From positions 1,922,001-1,986,000 of the forward strand of contig NC_037318.1 of NCBI RefSeq assembly GCF_000143535.2: 64,000 nt of DNA, given 5' to 3'. This stretch comes from Botrytis cinerea B05.10. Lineage: Eukaryota > Ascomycota > Leotiomycetes > Helotiales > Sclerotiniaceae. The position numbers were made by a program, and so were the translations under genes. Under the pieces are notes generated by a model. That model ran no database searches. It was not told where the DNA came from and saw only the letters and a program-made list of their open reading frames with translations. Below are positions 1 to 11,232 of the stretch, in pieces. Every line of letters starts with the position of its first letter. The stretch's first letter is position 1.

Positions 1-1213
1 AAATGGGAATGTCATATGTTTAGAATCTCCGGTTGCTTTACCCCTTCGGCATACTCAGCTAGTCGACTTTAGTCAAGTTGCTATCGGCTCCACCAAAGCT
101 CAAATTTTCACTGTACCGCACAAATTGCCATCACTTCAGTAAACGGCTGTACTGCAGGTGACAAGACTTGGCAGTGCATCAATTCAACCATACCACAGGG
201 GTCATCAGTCCAAGGCGCAAATTTCTCTTTTCTTGGAATCTTTCACGAGCTTCCATCAATGATGCTCAAAATGCATCTTTCGGGTACGTTTCACCTGAAG
301 TTGCCAGCACGAGTTTAAACCTCCATACCACAAATATTATACCTAAATATAGTACTCTCGTTTCTGTGTCTCTATCCGATACACCTGTTAGCAAATTTTC
401 TATAATCTATTATGGGAATGTTATAAACGCAGGCTGTGTTGTGTCTTCATCGGGGAATACTTGTTCCTTGACTTGCATGGGAAATTCTTCGGAATACGTA
501 AGTTTAGTATTCATTTAACATACAACCGTTGGAATTTACTAACTAGCATGACTCAGTGCGGTGGGTCATCTCTTTTGCAAATGTACTACAACGGCACAGG
601 CGCTAATTCAAGCTTAAGCTCCATTTCTCCAATCAATTCGATCTCTTCCTCCTTCCAAATTGGTGTGATTGCCTCTTCAATATCTTCATCGTTGTCACTA
701 GTCTCACTACTTCGTCAATCACTGCCTCATCTACAATAGAAACATGATCCAGTTCCCCTTATCGATTTCTTCGGCCCTCCTTTCTCATCAAAGAATAATC
801 CATCGATCATAACACCAACTACTCCTTCGGTAACTAATACTGCAACATCCGGATATGCCTCAATGGGTTGTTTCAATGGCCCTACAGGAGGACCATATGG
901 AGGACACAATCTTCCCAAATTGCTCTCCAACGGTTCAATGTGCCCCGAACTTTATATTCCTTCTGCCCTAGCTCAAGTCACTGCTCAAACCCCCATCACC
1001 TACAAATACATTGGACTAGAACATGGACGGGAGTGTTACGCGGGATCGGTGCCGCCAAACCCTGAACCAAGTAGTCTAACGGGAACGCACGCGTATACCA
1101 CGACTTGCAAGGGTGATTCAAAGCAGAGCTGCGGGGGTCCAATTATGTACAACTTATACGAAGTATTTGGCTACAGCTGTGCTGGCGTCAGAGGGTGCGG
1201 TGAGCACGGCTAG
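1..1213 (+). pseudogene. WSC-domain protein, 5'-truncated by the window and apparently broken
   Basis: Two WSC-like modules can be read. The first is split by an intron (498-556, gtaag...cag, with a tactaac-like branch point): the exon ending NSSEY joins CGGSSLLQMYY, a typical WSC tail. The second (about 990-1200) has the pattern YIGLEHGREC...CKGDSKQSCGG. WSC domains are Cys-rich carbohydrate-binding modules of secreted or wall-stress proteins. The reading frame is damaged. An upstream segment (about 124-316, frame 1) with a plausible WSC start shifts frame before 350, and a TAG at 737-739 interrupts the frame shared by both modules. Conserved Cys positions are also lost: YYGN and CYAG stand where CWCG/CYCG is usual. 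The Ser/Thr-rich linker (640-740) reads best in a third frame. Decay is the likeliest explanation; unrecognised introns or a sequencing error are possible. Confidence 0.5.
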
Positions 1214-2231
1214 TTTCTGAGGAAGTTGAAAACAAGCTTTTTAAAGGAGGTGTGATTCGGTCGAATGAACGACGTGCATATTAGATGGGGACAATGTTAA
1301 GAATTTACTTTTGCTAACTGTTGGTCTTGCTGACATTTTGACAGGGGATTTGTTTCTTACATTGTTCTTCAAGTTCAAAATAATAACACTATTTACAAAA
1401 GCTGATTCCCTTCACTACTTAGTGGAAGCAAATGATGCATCTCTCAATTGTATGCATTTCATCAATTTCAATTCGTTACATTGGAAAAATTCTGGAAATC
1501 TCATGATCGACACAGTGAATGTACATGGATAAATACTTCCGAATAGTGTTGGCAGGTTCACCCCACTTCGGCTCTTGTTAAGCCCGTCATTATCACCAAT
1601 AGACACGAGGGAACAAGGGATTTTCCTTGTAGAAAGTAACATGCTCTGTACGGGGGATTACGATGGGAAGAAACTCCGAGGGGAAAATCCAATCATGAAT
1701 GTGGAGAGGACTATGTGAGTTGCTTCATATAAGAGACTTTTATATGTGGGACAAGCAGGAGTCAGAACTGATCTCTTTTGAAAACATATCAGATTTTAAT
1801 TTTTTTTTTGCCGACCACAATCCGCAATGGTTATCTTGTTCTCTTTGCTGTACGTGTCAGATTTCCGAACTGAAGTCATTCGGGATCATGAATGTCTAGG
1901 ACCGTGTCTGATCAATTAATAATTGTTTGCAAATCAGCACCGAGGTTTTATTGGAGTAGATCTCTATTATAAGAGCTCCGCATGCCATTCTTCTTTCGGA
2001 GGGCTCTTTTTCTTCCTTTTGTGTTCTTTATATAGTTCTTTGGTTATGCAACCCTCATACAAACTACGTCAGTAATTAATTTCATGATACCCTATAGGGT
2101 TTGTTTGAGATCAACGTTTCAATCAATTGAACTGATGGTTTGGAAAGATAATTGGTTTATTCTTTGTGTTCAAAACCATTGGTTCGTATAGTAATCATTT
2201 ATTTATCTATACATTTATCCTCTACAATACA
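1214..2231. other. intergenic region
   Basis: No convincing coding potential on either strand. The last 200 bp are AT-rich and form the promoter and leader of the methyltransferase gene that starts at 2232. Confidence 0.6.
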
Positions 2232-3554
2232 ATGGCTTCGTCTCCGCCCGCAGGATCTGAGCCGGCAACAGAAGCTCCAACGCCAGCTCCTGTACCAGTG
2301 ACGTTAGAAGCCGATGATCCGGAAGCCTTAATCGACGATGGCGATTCAGCTCTTGGATCTGAACCCGGAAGTTCCACGACCTCACTCGCTTCAAGTATTA
2401 CTAGATACCGCATAGAGAATGGACGTACATATCACGCTTACAAAGATGGAAAATACGCATACCCTAATGATGATATGGAACAAGAAAGATTAGATTTACA
2501 ACATCACATATGTAGTCTTACATTTGATGGTAAGCTCTTCACGGCACCAATTGAGGCAGATAAGATTGAGAGAGTTTTGGATGTGGGTTGTGGAACGGGA
2601 ATTTGGACAACGGATTTTGCGGATGAGTATCCCCAGGCTACAGTTTTGGGAATTGATTTAAGTCCTATTCAACCAATGTTTACACCTCCGAATGCAATAT
2701 TTCAAGTGGATGATTTGGAGGAGGAATGGACTTTTGATGACAATGAGGCGTTTGATTTTATCCATGCGAGAATGATGACAGGAAGTCTTGGGGATTGGGA
2801 TCGATTCTTTGATCAAGCTTGGAAGTGAGCTTTCTCTCATCTCTTTGTCTATTATCAACCTATTCTTAGTTATCATTTTCCCCAAACTCATAGAATTTCT
2901 GTCTGTGCTAACTTTACTCTAAATAGTAACCTGAAGCCAGGTGGATACATTGAACTTCTAGACATCCTACTCCCAGTCTCCTGCGCTGATGATACACTCA
3001 AACCCGATTCGGCGCTTCTTAAATGGTCACAATTACTGTTGGAAGGAAGCATTATAGCAGGCAGGGATCTAAATAGCGCGCTTACTTGTAAAGAGAAATT
3101 GGAGAAGAGAGGGTTTCAGGGGGTCCATCAGGCGATTTATAAGTGGCCAGGAAATAGATGGCCGAAAAATGCTAAAGCTAAGGAGATAGGTAAGTGATGA
3201 TTCATCTAAACGAGGAAAAGAAGTTTTGAGGGAAGATTAAAAATGATGCCAAGAGATATATGCTAATATGAATTCAAACAGGAATGTGGCATCAAGAAAA
3301 TCTCACATCAGGGCTCATGGGACTTAGCGTAGCCATATTTACAAGGCTATTAGGATGGAATGTAGAGGAACTAGAATTATTTTTGGTGGATGTTAGGAGG
3401 GAGATGAAGGATACATCAATTCATGCTTACTGGTCTATGTTAGTATTCTATTGCCCTATTCCCTAGAGGATTTTTGATAAGTGGTGCGAGGATAATCATG
3501 CTAATTGATTCCGATAGATATTCGCATTATGCGCAGAAGCCTTTAGAGGCTTAG
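2232..3554 (+). CDS. LaeA-like S-adenosylmethionine-dependent methyltransferase
   Basis: Four exons: 2232-2824, 2927-3189, 3282-3438 and 3518-3554, giving 349 aa. Introns have gtgagc/gtaagt/gttagt donors and CTAA branch points. The first 55 residues are Pro/Ala/Ser-rich and acidic, as usual in this fungal family. The SAM-binding motif I is VLDVGCGTG (residues about 115-123), followed by GIDLSPIQP (acidic loop) and, in exon 2, NLKPGGYIEL (post-motif). The C-terminus HAYWSIYSHYAQKP matches the family ending only if the last 79-nt intron is removed; without it the frame stops at 3466. The start at 2232 is the first ATG; the open frame upstream has only a GTG. The family includes LaeA, a regulator of secondary metabolism, plus many paralogues of unknown substrate, so LaeA function itself is not implied. 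Confidence 0.88.
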
Positions 3555-3980
3555 TAAAGTACGGGAAATATGATCTTGGGCTCAATCGCGTGTAGAGGGG
3601 AGTTTGTGGTACATAAAACTGGATGATAGGAGATATCAAGGGTGGTTAAATTTGGCATCAATGGAACATATACATCTAATGCTGGTGGCCGGAGGGTTTG
3701 TTGGTGGAGCGAATCTATCAGACACATTTCACGGGAACCCAGGAAGTTAGTTCATCTGAGAGTTCAAATGTCTAAAGTTGGATTTTACCTAGTGGAATGA
3801 GAATATACATGTTCACTATCACTGGAAGATAATGAGTTTTTCTTTTCCTTTTTGGTCATCATATGAGGTTGTAAATTATAGATCATCTCATCATACTAAT
3901 CTCTCCCAAATAACGTGCCTTAAGAGGAGGCAACTAAGGGGCTTTGGCGATACAGTACTCTCGTCTTCCCGGTACCCAAA
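3555..3980. other. convergent intergenic region
   Basis: Lies between the 3' ends of the methyltransferase gene and the NTF2-like gene. No gene-like signal. Confidence 0.6.
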
Positions 3981-4574
3981 TCAAGCCCCAAATTTCTCTA
4001 TCTCCTGCTCACTGATTCTAAATATTCCCGTCAACAAACTGCGATCATAGTATAATCTTACATCACCAATCTGCAACCCCTCAAACCCTACTTCCTCTAC
4101 GACCGCCCCATTAGCATCCAGATTTTTTCCAGTTCCCTCGCCCTCAGCTTTCACCAACGTAAATACCATACTCCTCGGTACACTAATTTTCTCTCCTGTG
4201 CTCTTCACCCACCAATGAGCTATCCACTCTCCATATATTTTCCATTCCGCTTTTCCTGCTGGACCCGCCGTGCTTTCATCTAGTCCTCCGATTACAAAAA
4301 ACTCCTTACTCTCCATTTCTATCTTCGAGAAGACGTCACCCCCGAATAAACCCTGAATCCATTTCCATATTACAGCGCCGCCGATGTAATCAACACCAGT
4401 AGCGTCGTGAAAGATACCACGTGGATGGTAGTAGGGAAGATATGAACCTTCGTAGGACGCGGAATTTATTTTATTGGCATATTTTTCGAGGAAATGGAGA
4501 GCGGGGTTTTGACGAGAGGACGGAGTGGGAAAGGGTCCGGTGTGTTGGTGGATTGTGGGGTTTGAGGTCGACAT
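3981..4574 (-). CDS. NTF2/SnoaL-like domain protein, function unknown
   Basis: Single exon, 197 aa, ATG at 4574. The segment from about residue 25 (LHFLEKYANKINSASYEG...YYHPRGIFHDATGVDYIGGAVIWKWIQGLF) has the helix plus aromatic pocket layout of NTF2-like (SnoaL/DUF4440-type) folds, small alpha+beta barrels found in polyketide cyclases, isomerases and many uncharacterised fungal proteins. The central part contains EWKIYGEWIAHWWVK, consistent with curved beta strands. No signal peptide or membrane segment. It lies tail to tail with the methyltransferase gene. The family assignment comes from pattern only; the substrate is unknown. Confidence 0.7.
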   Translation of the reverse strand: MSTSNPTIHQHTGPFPTPSSRQNPALHFLEKYANKINSASYEGSYLPYYHPRGIFHDATGVDYIGGAVIWKWIQGLFGGDVFSKIEMESKEFFVIGGLDESTAGPAGKAEWKIYGEWIAHWWVKSTGEKISVPRSMVFTLVKAEGEGTGKNLDANGAVVEEVGFEGLQIGDVRLYYDRSLLTGIFRISEQEIEKFGA

Positions 4575-5440
4575 TTCGAAAGATGAGAAGCCCTTTTCTG
4601 AAAAATTTCGCTTTTTTTCGAAAGTTTTCTGTAGGATGGATATAGATACGTCGTGATTGCGCTTGAAGTTGTGATATATGAATAGAAAGATTGATGATGG
4701 TGGAGCTGTACCTGACGATCCGACATAACTCGAGTATCACTAATCACCGAGATGCATGAGTAGTAATCATACGAAAAGGAACCAAATTTGAAGTCAAATT
4801 GAATGAACAGTCATCATGATTATTCTCATTGATTCTTGAACCTCGGTAAGAATTGCTATTGTGTATAAATTTGTAAGCATGCGAATATACAATTCGTCCT
4901 CCGAACAATTTAACAAGTGCTCAAATTCCGTTTGATCCGGAAGTTGATATTTGTTTACTTTAGGGCAATTCAATTCTCAAGAATAACATTATATAGATGA
5001 AAGGGTGCGTGCAGAAGTTCATAGCACCCTCACGTAGACCTTATCTCCTCTCAACCCCCCCATGACTCTATTAAATCGTAAAACATTGTTTTCAATTTCA
5101 GTTCTAAATCCACCATACGACAAATCAATCTTATTTCCCTCAAATGACATTTAATCACTCTTGTATCCTAAGAATCACACTTCTTCTACTTTCATACTCC
5201 TTAGATTATATTAGAGCACATCGATAGAGGTCAAATTACCAGAACAAAAAAGTTGAAGAGAGAGATCCCAAGGTAAGCGTGATGAGATATCACCTAAGCA
5301 CGTGATATTAGTCACAAGTATCTATATTGTAGAGTTTATTGAGTGCCCAAATTGGAAGAGCTTATGGTAGTTTACCAGGCCAATTAACGAATGCGGTATT
5401 TAAACGAAGTCCTGCCCATCACCACCAAGCACAAGCCAAC
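4575..5440. other. intergenic region containing a repeat remnant
   Basis: Promoter side of the NTF2-like gene and 3' side of the copper ATPase gene. It holds the LTR-like remnant at 5204-5316 and otherwise no coding signal. Confidence 0.6.
5204..5316 (+). repeat. degraded LTR-like repeat, copy 1
   Basis: Matches the repeat at 9485-9666 in the same orientation. Shared blocks include an AGAGCA...CGATAGAGGTCAAAT-type segment and a tail GATGAGATATCAC...CGTGATATTAGTCACA. The middle of the other copy (about 50 nt) and its first bases are missing here. The tail contains an ATATCAC/GTGATAT inverted repeat. Confidence 0.6.
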
Positions 5441-8400
5441 TTAGACCTTAAAATTGGTAAAACTAGCCCACCTCAGTTGCACCCCAATAGCAATAACTGG
5501 CAAAACGCTTAAAATCTCGCCCAGACCAGCATACTGAGGTGGGATTCTTGCATTTGGAAATGCTCCTGCGGCCAAAAGAATCGCGAAGGTGTTGTAAACA
5601 AACGACCAAGTAAAGTTGAAGACAACTCGTCGATAAAAGGTCTTAGAAAGATCGATAAGGACGATAACTCCACTCAGAGCTGGTCGGATGAGAACGGCAT
5701 CTGCTGCATTTTGAGCGATACCTGTGCTTCCATTGATATGCACGCCAATAGATGCTTGAGCAAGTGCCACAGCATCGTTCGTTCCATCACCGCAAAACAT
5801 CACAATATTTTTTGCAGTCGATATTTCCTTGATGTATGTCTGCTTGTCGGCTGGACTGCATTGAAAGCGCACATTACTTTCAGGAAGGTTGAGAGTTCGA
5901 GAAACAGACTTGACAGACTCTTCATTGTCACCACTAATAATAGAAATCTCGATGTTCCGTCGCCTCAACTCGTTGATAACAGCCGTGGCATCTGGACGAA
6001 GTCTATCCTTAAGACCATACACTGCAACAAGATTTTTGTTGACAGTGATGCAAAAGATAGAGACCCCCAGGGAGAGGAGATTCGTGACCGCTGGTAGGTT
6101 TTCAACACCAAGCCAGTATGGATTTCCCGCACGGATTTTTTCTTCTCCCCAGGTAGCTTCAATTCCACAGCCCACAATCGAGGTGATTTCCTTCAGCTCA
6201 TCTGCTTTGGTGACAGTTAACTTCAGATGAGCTGCTATGGCTGACGACACAGGATGCTTGCTACTACTTGTCAAACCAAGAATCATTGGTCCGAGTGTGA
6301 TTCCTTCACCGGTTGGATATGTTTCTCTCTCCACTGCGAGTAGCCCCTGTGTGAGGGTACCCGTCTTGTCGAATACGACATGAGAGATGTTTCTAGCCCT
6401 TTCAATGGTTTCTGCTGACTTGAAGATCACGCCGTTTTTAGCAGCCACTCCACCGGCAATAACCAGAACCATAGGAACAGCTAGGCCGATTGCGCATGGA
6501 CATGACACGATGAGGGCGGAGATAGCGTAAGTCATGGCGTTGATGCATGCAGTTGTCGTTGAATAATCTAGAATTCCTTTACCGACCCCTACTCTGACAA
6601 CAAATACAATGACTGTGAGAACAAGAATAATTGGGACAAAGTATGCCGCTACTCTATCTGCCATATCTTGGAATCTGGCTTTGGAAGATTTTGCCTCGTC
6701 TACCATTAAACCAATTGATTTGATTGTATTGTCTCCCATAAGACGGGTTAGGCGAACTTTTAAGGTTCCAGAGTGATTTGTAGACCCGGCAACAACCGGG
6801 GAACCGGGCTGTTTGGCCACCAAGGTAGCCTCGCCCGTGATCATAGACTCGTCGACGTCCGATATGCCGGAGATAACAGTCCCATCTGTGGCGACTGATG
6901 AATCCTAGATCAATAAATTAGAAACATTCTTGAGCCTCCATTCGCATATATACATACAGGCGACACGACAAATACATCTCCATATTGCAAGAGCCGCGCA
7001 TCAATCTCATTTAGAGAGTCCGAATTTGAATCTATGAGAATTGCAGTTGAGGGTTGAAGTGATTCGATAGAAATCGACTCCACAGCTCGCTGTCTTGCTA
7101 AACTAGTCACAAGACGTCCCACCATTACCAATGTTACCAGTAGCGTACTGGTTTCGAAGAAACTCCCAGTTGAAAGAGGCTTTTCATAAGCTAGGCGAGC
7201 GTAGGCAATGATGGAGTATATGTACGCGATTGACGTAGAGAGAACCACAAGAAAGTCTACTTCAATGAGATGTGAGAAAAACAGCGCTTTGAAAGCGCTG
7301 GAATACCATGGACCAGCAATGTACACCTGCACAATTGTTGCGAGGACTAGTGAAGCAGCTCCATAAGCGATTTCTCGAGGAGGAAGCTCGGCCCATGCCA
7401 TAATAAGCACAGGAATAGTCAACACTATAGAGACCAGCGTCTTGAATAGCATCAAGCGAAGATGTGCTCTTCCAGATGTGATGAGAGGAGGGGCTGTCAT
7501 TGGGGCTAGCTTGGCTAATTCAAAAAATGGATTGCCCATCAAATCTCTTGCGCCAAGAACCTCTGGATGATAGGTAACTCGAATAGTGCGAGTATCGTGT
7601 ACGACGATACCCGAAATTCCATATGGTAGTTCTTTGTCGCCTATAAAGATTGTAGGGTCTTCCACAATAAGGTCCAGCTCGTGCCCAGACAATGTCATTT
7701 TCGAGCAAGTAAATCCAGTCATTTTCTCGATAGACTTGATAGTTTCAGTAACTTTGATATCGGCCGAGCTTGCACAAATGTCAAATTCTGCACGACCCAA
7801 GATAAGGCTAGTTTTGATATTAGAAACCGCTGGCATTGAAGTCAGAGCTTTGGAGAGTGATTTTTCGCAGCCAGTACAGGTCATCCCTTGGACACTGATG
7901 ATGAGATGTTCGACTTGAAGAACACCCTTTTCCAAGTCCACCTGATCGGCGCTAGTTTTCGAGGTGTAGGGTAAAATTTCAATGTCTTGGGAGCATTTGT
8001 TACCTCCAGAAATGGTTTTGGAACAGCAAGCTTCTCTAGTGACTAGAGGTTTTCCAGCCGGATTCAAGAGATCCTGGCATACAATTTTACGACCATTTGC
8101 TTCTTCCACTCCCAGGATAGTGTGTTTCCCAGCTTGAACTTCAGTAGGACAGCATCTATCCAATGTCGACTCTTTGTCCGGTGGAGTCGAGGTTGGCTCT
8201 GAGCAGCAGCCTTTTTTGCAATCATCTAAAGGTGCAGCGATGCTAACCGGATCCACAGCTGGTTTAGAACAGCTACCTTTGCCACAACTACTTATAGATC
8301 TCGATGTAACGGCTTGTCCTACATCAGGTTCAGAACAGCATCCTTTACCACAATCCGAAGCAGGAGCTTGATCATTGAAACTTGTCTCCTCCACACAGCA

Positions 8401-9089
8401 GTCCGAACCCTCTTTGATTTGCTTGGGACTGGTTTTGACATCACTCCTGGGCCTAGCTTTTGCAGCAGAATTGATTCCAATATCGCTTCCAGTTTTCTCT
8501 GGTGGTGTAGAGCAACAGGTGTTTATTTTCGTCACCGCGTTCACCAACTCGTCCTTCGGGGGAGAGCAGTACAACTTTTCAGCACATGAAGCGCCTCCAA
8601 CTGACTTGACAGAACTACCTCCACTAGAAGCTTTTCTAATTCCCGTCAAGAATCCATCCTTCTCCAAACTCTTGCGCCGAACAGTCCCAGACTCCAGAGC
8701 ACAGCACGATTCCAAATTCAAGGAAAGCAAGACCTTGCAAATACACCCGAAGTTGTTCAATATCTCGCTATATGCAGCCTTTGCTTTAGAAAGGTGGCTC
8801 TGGCATGGTTCTTCATCGGATGGAAGTGGAATGGAAGATTGCGAGCTCGAGGGAAGCTTGTTTCGATGATTGTGCTCATTCTTGCATTCCCGACGTGCGA
8901 TTTTGACAACGCAATTGTCTACATGATTTGGTTAATTAGCTGGAAATGCCACAGGGCCGGGAGGAGCCTACCATCACAGCATTTGTTCTCTGGTGAAGAG
9001 GGGGAACAGCATGCAGAGCGGGTACAAATCCTCTGCCGGACTGTGGAAGAGTCCCCTCTTCCTACTTCATCGCTACTTGAGCAAGTCAT
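5441..9089 (-). CDS. Copper-transporting P1B-type ATPase with Cys-rich N-terminus
   Basis: Three exons on the minus strand: 9089-8972, 8918-6958 and 6904-5441, with 53-nt introns, giving 1180 aa. Heavy-metal P1B-1 ATPases export Cu(I) from the cytosol. The N-terminal 300 residues are Cys-rich, with CC doublets and repeated KGCCSEP/KGSCSKP units (about residues 229-277). A classical HMA domain follows with GMTCTGC (CxxC about 387-390). The core shows TGEA, the intramembrane CPC motif in SCPCAIGL (about 828-830), DKTGTLTQG (phosphorylated Asp about 872), SSKHP and GDGTNDAVALAQA, with membrane helices before and after. The organisation resembles fungal copper-resistance pumps of the CrpA type more than the Golgi pump Ccc2, but this needs a phylogeny. 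The ATG at 9089 opens an exon rich in Cys pairs that continues in frame, so an internal start at 8760 is less likely. LTR-like repeats lie on both flanks. Confidence 0.93.
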
Positions 9090-9843
9090 ATTTCTCACGA
9101 ATGCAAGTCAGAGTTGCAAAGAAAGAAAAGTTATTGGATATGCTGTTTGTCATATAATCTGTTATCTACAAAGAATACGATAACAAACTTGGCACGTTTT
9201 AGTGCCAAAGATGAATGAGGTGGTCTGTGCCCGCAGTTCTTCTTCGAAAAGGTTGAAACAGTAACAAGTATTACAAAACACCCTGATAAGTGACCGAGTT
9301 TTTCTCAAATTTAAGCGAGGACCTTCTAAAGGGTCTAGTCGACTGTTTTCTAGATAATATATTTATAATTACGACAAATTATTACTCCTGTACCCCTCAA
9401 ACTGTAACAGGTCGATCAGGAATCGTTCGTGCCCAGCTCGTTTGCGGAAAAATCTGCATGACTTCAATCAGGAAGATTTAATATTGTGACACGATCACAT
9501 ACTAGAGCAAGTCAATAGAGATCAAATAACTAGAATAAGAAAGCCAAAGAGAAAAGAGATTTTTAAGAGATCTCTTTTATCTAAAGTATCGCTTAGTTTA
9601 AGACTAGCTTAAACTAAGATAAGCATGATGAGATATCACGTGTTTTAATACGTGATATTCGTCACATATTTCTTCGAGCTACATCTTATCCCAAATCCAA
9701 ACCTACTATAACATTGTTAGTTTTGAGCAAAGTTAGTAAATTAGAATCCTGTTTATTTTCCTGCCTGTGATACAAACTCAAAACCAGACTTCTATATCAC
9801 AATAGGTATTAACCGATAAATCAAAAATAATATAACAACTTAA
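9090..9843. other. intergenic region: copper ATPase promoter, LTR-like repeat, kinase 3' end
   Basis: The first 400 bp form the upstream region of the copper ATPase gene. The LTR-like repeat occupies 9485-9666. The remaining 180 bp are AT-rich 3' flank of the kinase gene. Confidence 0.6.
9485..9666. mobile_element. solo LTR-like element, copy 2
   Basis: About 182 bp beginning TGTGACACG and ending CGTCACA, so the ends form a short inverted repeat with TG...CA termini as in LTRs. The right part contains a hairpin-forming ATATCACGT/ACGTGATAT inverted repeat, and the centre has AGAGATCTCTT and TTTAAGACTAGCTTAAA palindromes. A TATT tetranucleotide lies at both boundaries, but a clean 5-bp target duplication is not seen. 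A related copy lies at 5204-5316. Confidence 0.55.
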
Positions 9844-10806
9844 TTATAATTCTTCATACTTTAAAACGCTTCTATCTCTATCTAATACTAGACGCAACTG
9901 CGTACTTGAAGCAGTTTCGCTGCCTCGTGGAATGAATGGCTTTCTTTGCAACTCCTCCAAATATAGTTCGTAAGCAGGCATATAATCTTGAACGAACTGA
10001 ATAACACTTGCATCGGTCATTCCAGTGCCTTTTACTTTCCACAAGTTGTGCTCCTGCTCTACTCTCCACCTGTAAACGTTGGCAAGCTCTTCTGTATCAA
10101 GGTGAATCAAAGAGTCGAAGTTTGCTGGGTTCATGAAAGTTGTATTATACCGACGAAGGTTATCATTGATGATCTCGAGGTTATGAAGGGGGTGATTTTG
10201 AAGTGTGTTTGTTGGGAATGTCGCATCTTCACTCAACCTCGTCGTCTGAGGCTCTTTCTGCGCACTTTCCCATTTTTGCTCGAGTTCATCTTTTTCTAAT
10301 GACTTGAATCCCATACACCATCCTTCAAAGATAACAATATCCAATACGTTATCCACACTCGGAACAAAAACCTTCCAGTCTTCTTCTGGAACTCGATCTC
10401 CTTGACCCTGGAATCTGCTTTTGTCAAATGCCGGAATTTTGACGATACCGGCAGTGAGCGACTCAAAAAACTGGCTCACAAGTGCTTCATCGTGTGTCCC
10501 TGGTTGTCCTCGTACTTGTAGTAGTCCGTTATCCCGATTTTGATTTTTGATCTTGACTAAAGTATCGTGATCATGATAAAAGTCGTCGAGGGAACAAACA
10601 ATGACCCTAAAATGGTGTTCGTGTTCCAAGGCTAATGCAAGCTGACTAGCATAGGTTGATTTGCCACTACCTTGCAAGCCAGATAAGGCAAGGAGAAATG
10701 GCCGGTGGAATTCTGTTTGCTGATGCTGCCACTTTGCATGATGAGCTTGAACTCGAGGGACAACAAAACTCAACATTTCCTGAATAGCGTTGTTTGGGAC
10801 TGACAT
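9844..10806 (-). CDS. D-glycerate 3-kinase (Tda10/GLYK family)
   Basis: Single exon, 320 aa, ATG at 10806; the open frame upstream of it offers only a TTG. P-loop kinase: Walker A GLQGSGKST near residue 45 is followed by VCSLDDFYHDHDTL, the DDFY signature of the family, RGQPGTHD, IPAFDKSRFQGQGDR, and a Walker B-like IVIFEGWCMGF. The C-terminal VYRWRVEQEHNLW is also characteristic. Known members phosphorylate D-glycerate to 3-phosphoglycerate (plant GLYK); yeast Tda10 is the uncharacterised fungal orthologue. The gene is divergent from the tartrate-dehydrogenase gene, 426 bp between the chosen ATGs, which suggests a shared promoter and a role in feeding glycerate into lower glycolysis. Cytosolic by sequence; no targeting signal seen. 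Confidence 0.9.
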   Translation of the reverse strand: MSVPNNAIQEMLSFVVPRVQAHHAKWQHQQTEFHRPFLLALSGLQGSGKSTYASQLALALEHEHHFRVIVCSLDDFYHDHDTLVKIKNQNRDNGLLQVRGQPGTHDEALVSQFFESLTAGIVKIPAFDKSRFQGQGDRVPEEDWKVFVPSVDNVLDIVIFEGWCMGFKSLEKDELEQKWESAQKEPQTTRLSEDATFPTNTLQNHPLHNLEIINDNLRRYNTTFMNPANFDSLIHLDTEELANVYRWRVEQEHNLWKVKGTGMTDASVIQFVQDYMPAYELYLEELQRKPFIPRGSETASSTQLRLVLDRDRSVLKYEEL

Positions 10807-10957
10807 AGTATCGGCAAGGGCAATCAAGAACGCTCTTTGATGAATTGCGGGCTATCAGACGACTTGCTTGACTTAAGGGCAAATACTTGATTAGCCATTC
10901 AGCAACTTTGTCACAGAGCAATGTCTTCCTCGGAAGGCACATGGGTCAAGAGAGCAG

Positions 10958-10974
10958 CGGAGTTTTCTTTCCCC
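10958..10974 (+). promoter_or_regulatory. candidate zinc-cluster binding element, site 1
   Basis: CGGAGTTTTCTTTCCCC. Fifteen of 17 bases match site 2, and it resembles the elements before the GAPDH and MFS genes. It is followed directly by CCGGTGACTTC, an 11-mer also found in the GAPDH promoter. Confidence 0.35.
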
Positions 10975-11013
10975 GGTGACTTCATGCATGGCATTGACAA
11001 TTTGCATGGCTCT

Positions 11014-11030
11014 CGGAGTTGTCTTTCGCC
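11014..11030 (+). promoter_or_regulatory. candidate zinc-cluster binding element, site 2
   Basis: CGGAGTTGTCTTTCGCC. Zn(2)Cys(6) proteins typically bind paired CGG triplets with a fixed spacer; here the second triplet is CGC, 10 nt after the first. If the dehydrogenase used the upstream start it would lie in its coding region. Confidence 0.35.
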
Positions 11031-11232
11031 GATATCCTTGCAAGCGACTAGGATCGGCTATCGACATTATCCCCGCAATCTTCTTCCTTACTATCGATGC
11101 TTCTCTACGTCAAGCCTTTTATCAAGTCATCCATTCCTCAACGAATACAGTATAAGTCTAATCCGAACAAGTTTATTTCTCAATAAAAATAATTACATTT
11201 CTATTTACTTATTATTTTACAGTACAGCCAAA

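Larger units (their letters stand above)
10807..11232. promoter_or_regulatory. divergent promoter region with paired CGG elements
   Basis: Separates two divergently transcribed metabolic genes. It contains two similar direct elements, CGGAGTTTTCTTTCCCC (10958-10974) and CGGAGTTGTCTTTCGCC (11014-11030), 56 bp apart. The right half also carries an open frame in phase with the dehydrogenase, so part of it may be coding or a leader with an intron (see findings). Confidence 0.5.

Noticed and set aside
8375..8869. 164-codon plus-strand frame opposite the copper ATPase gene
   Set aside because: Antisense shadow of the Cys-rich N-terminal coding region.
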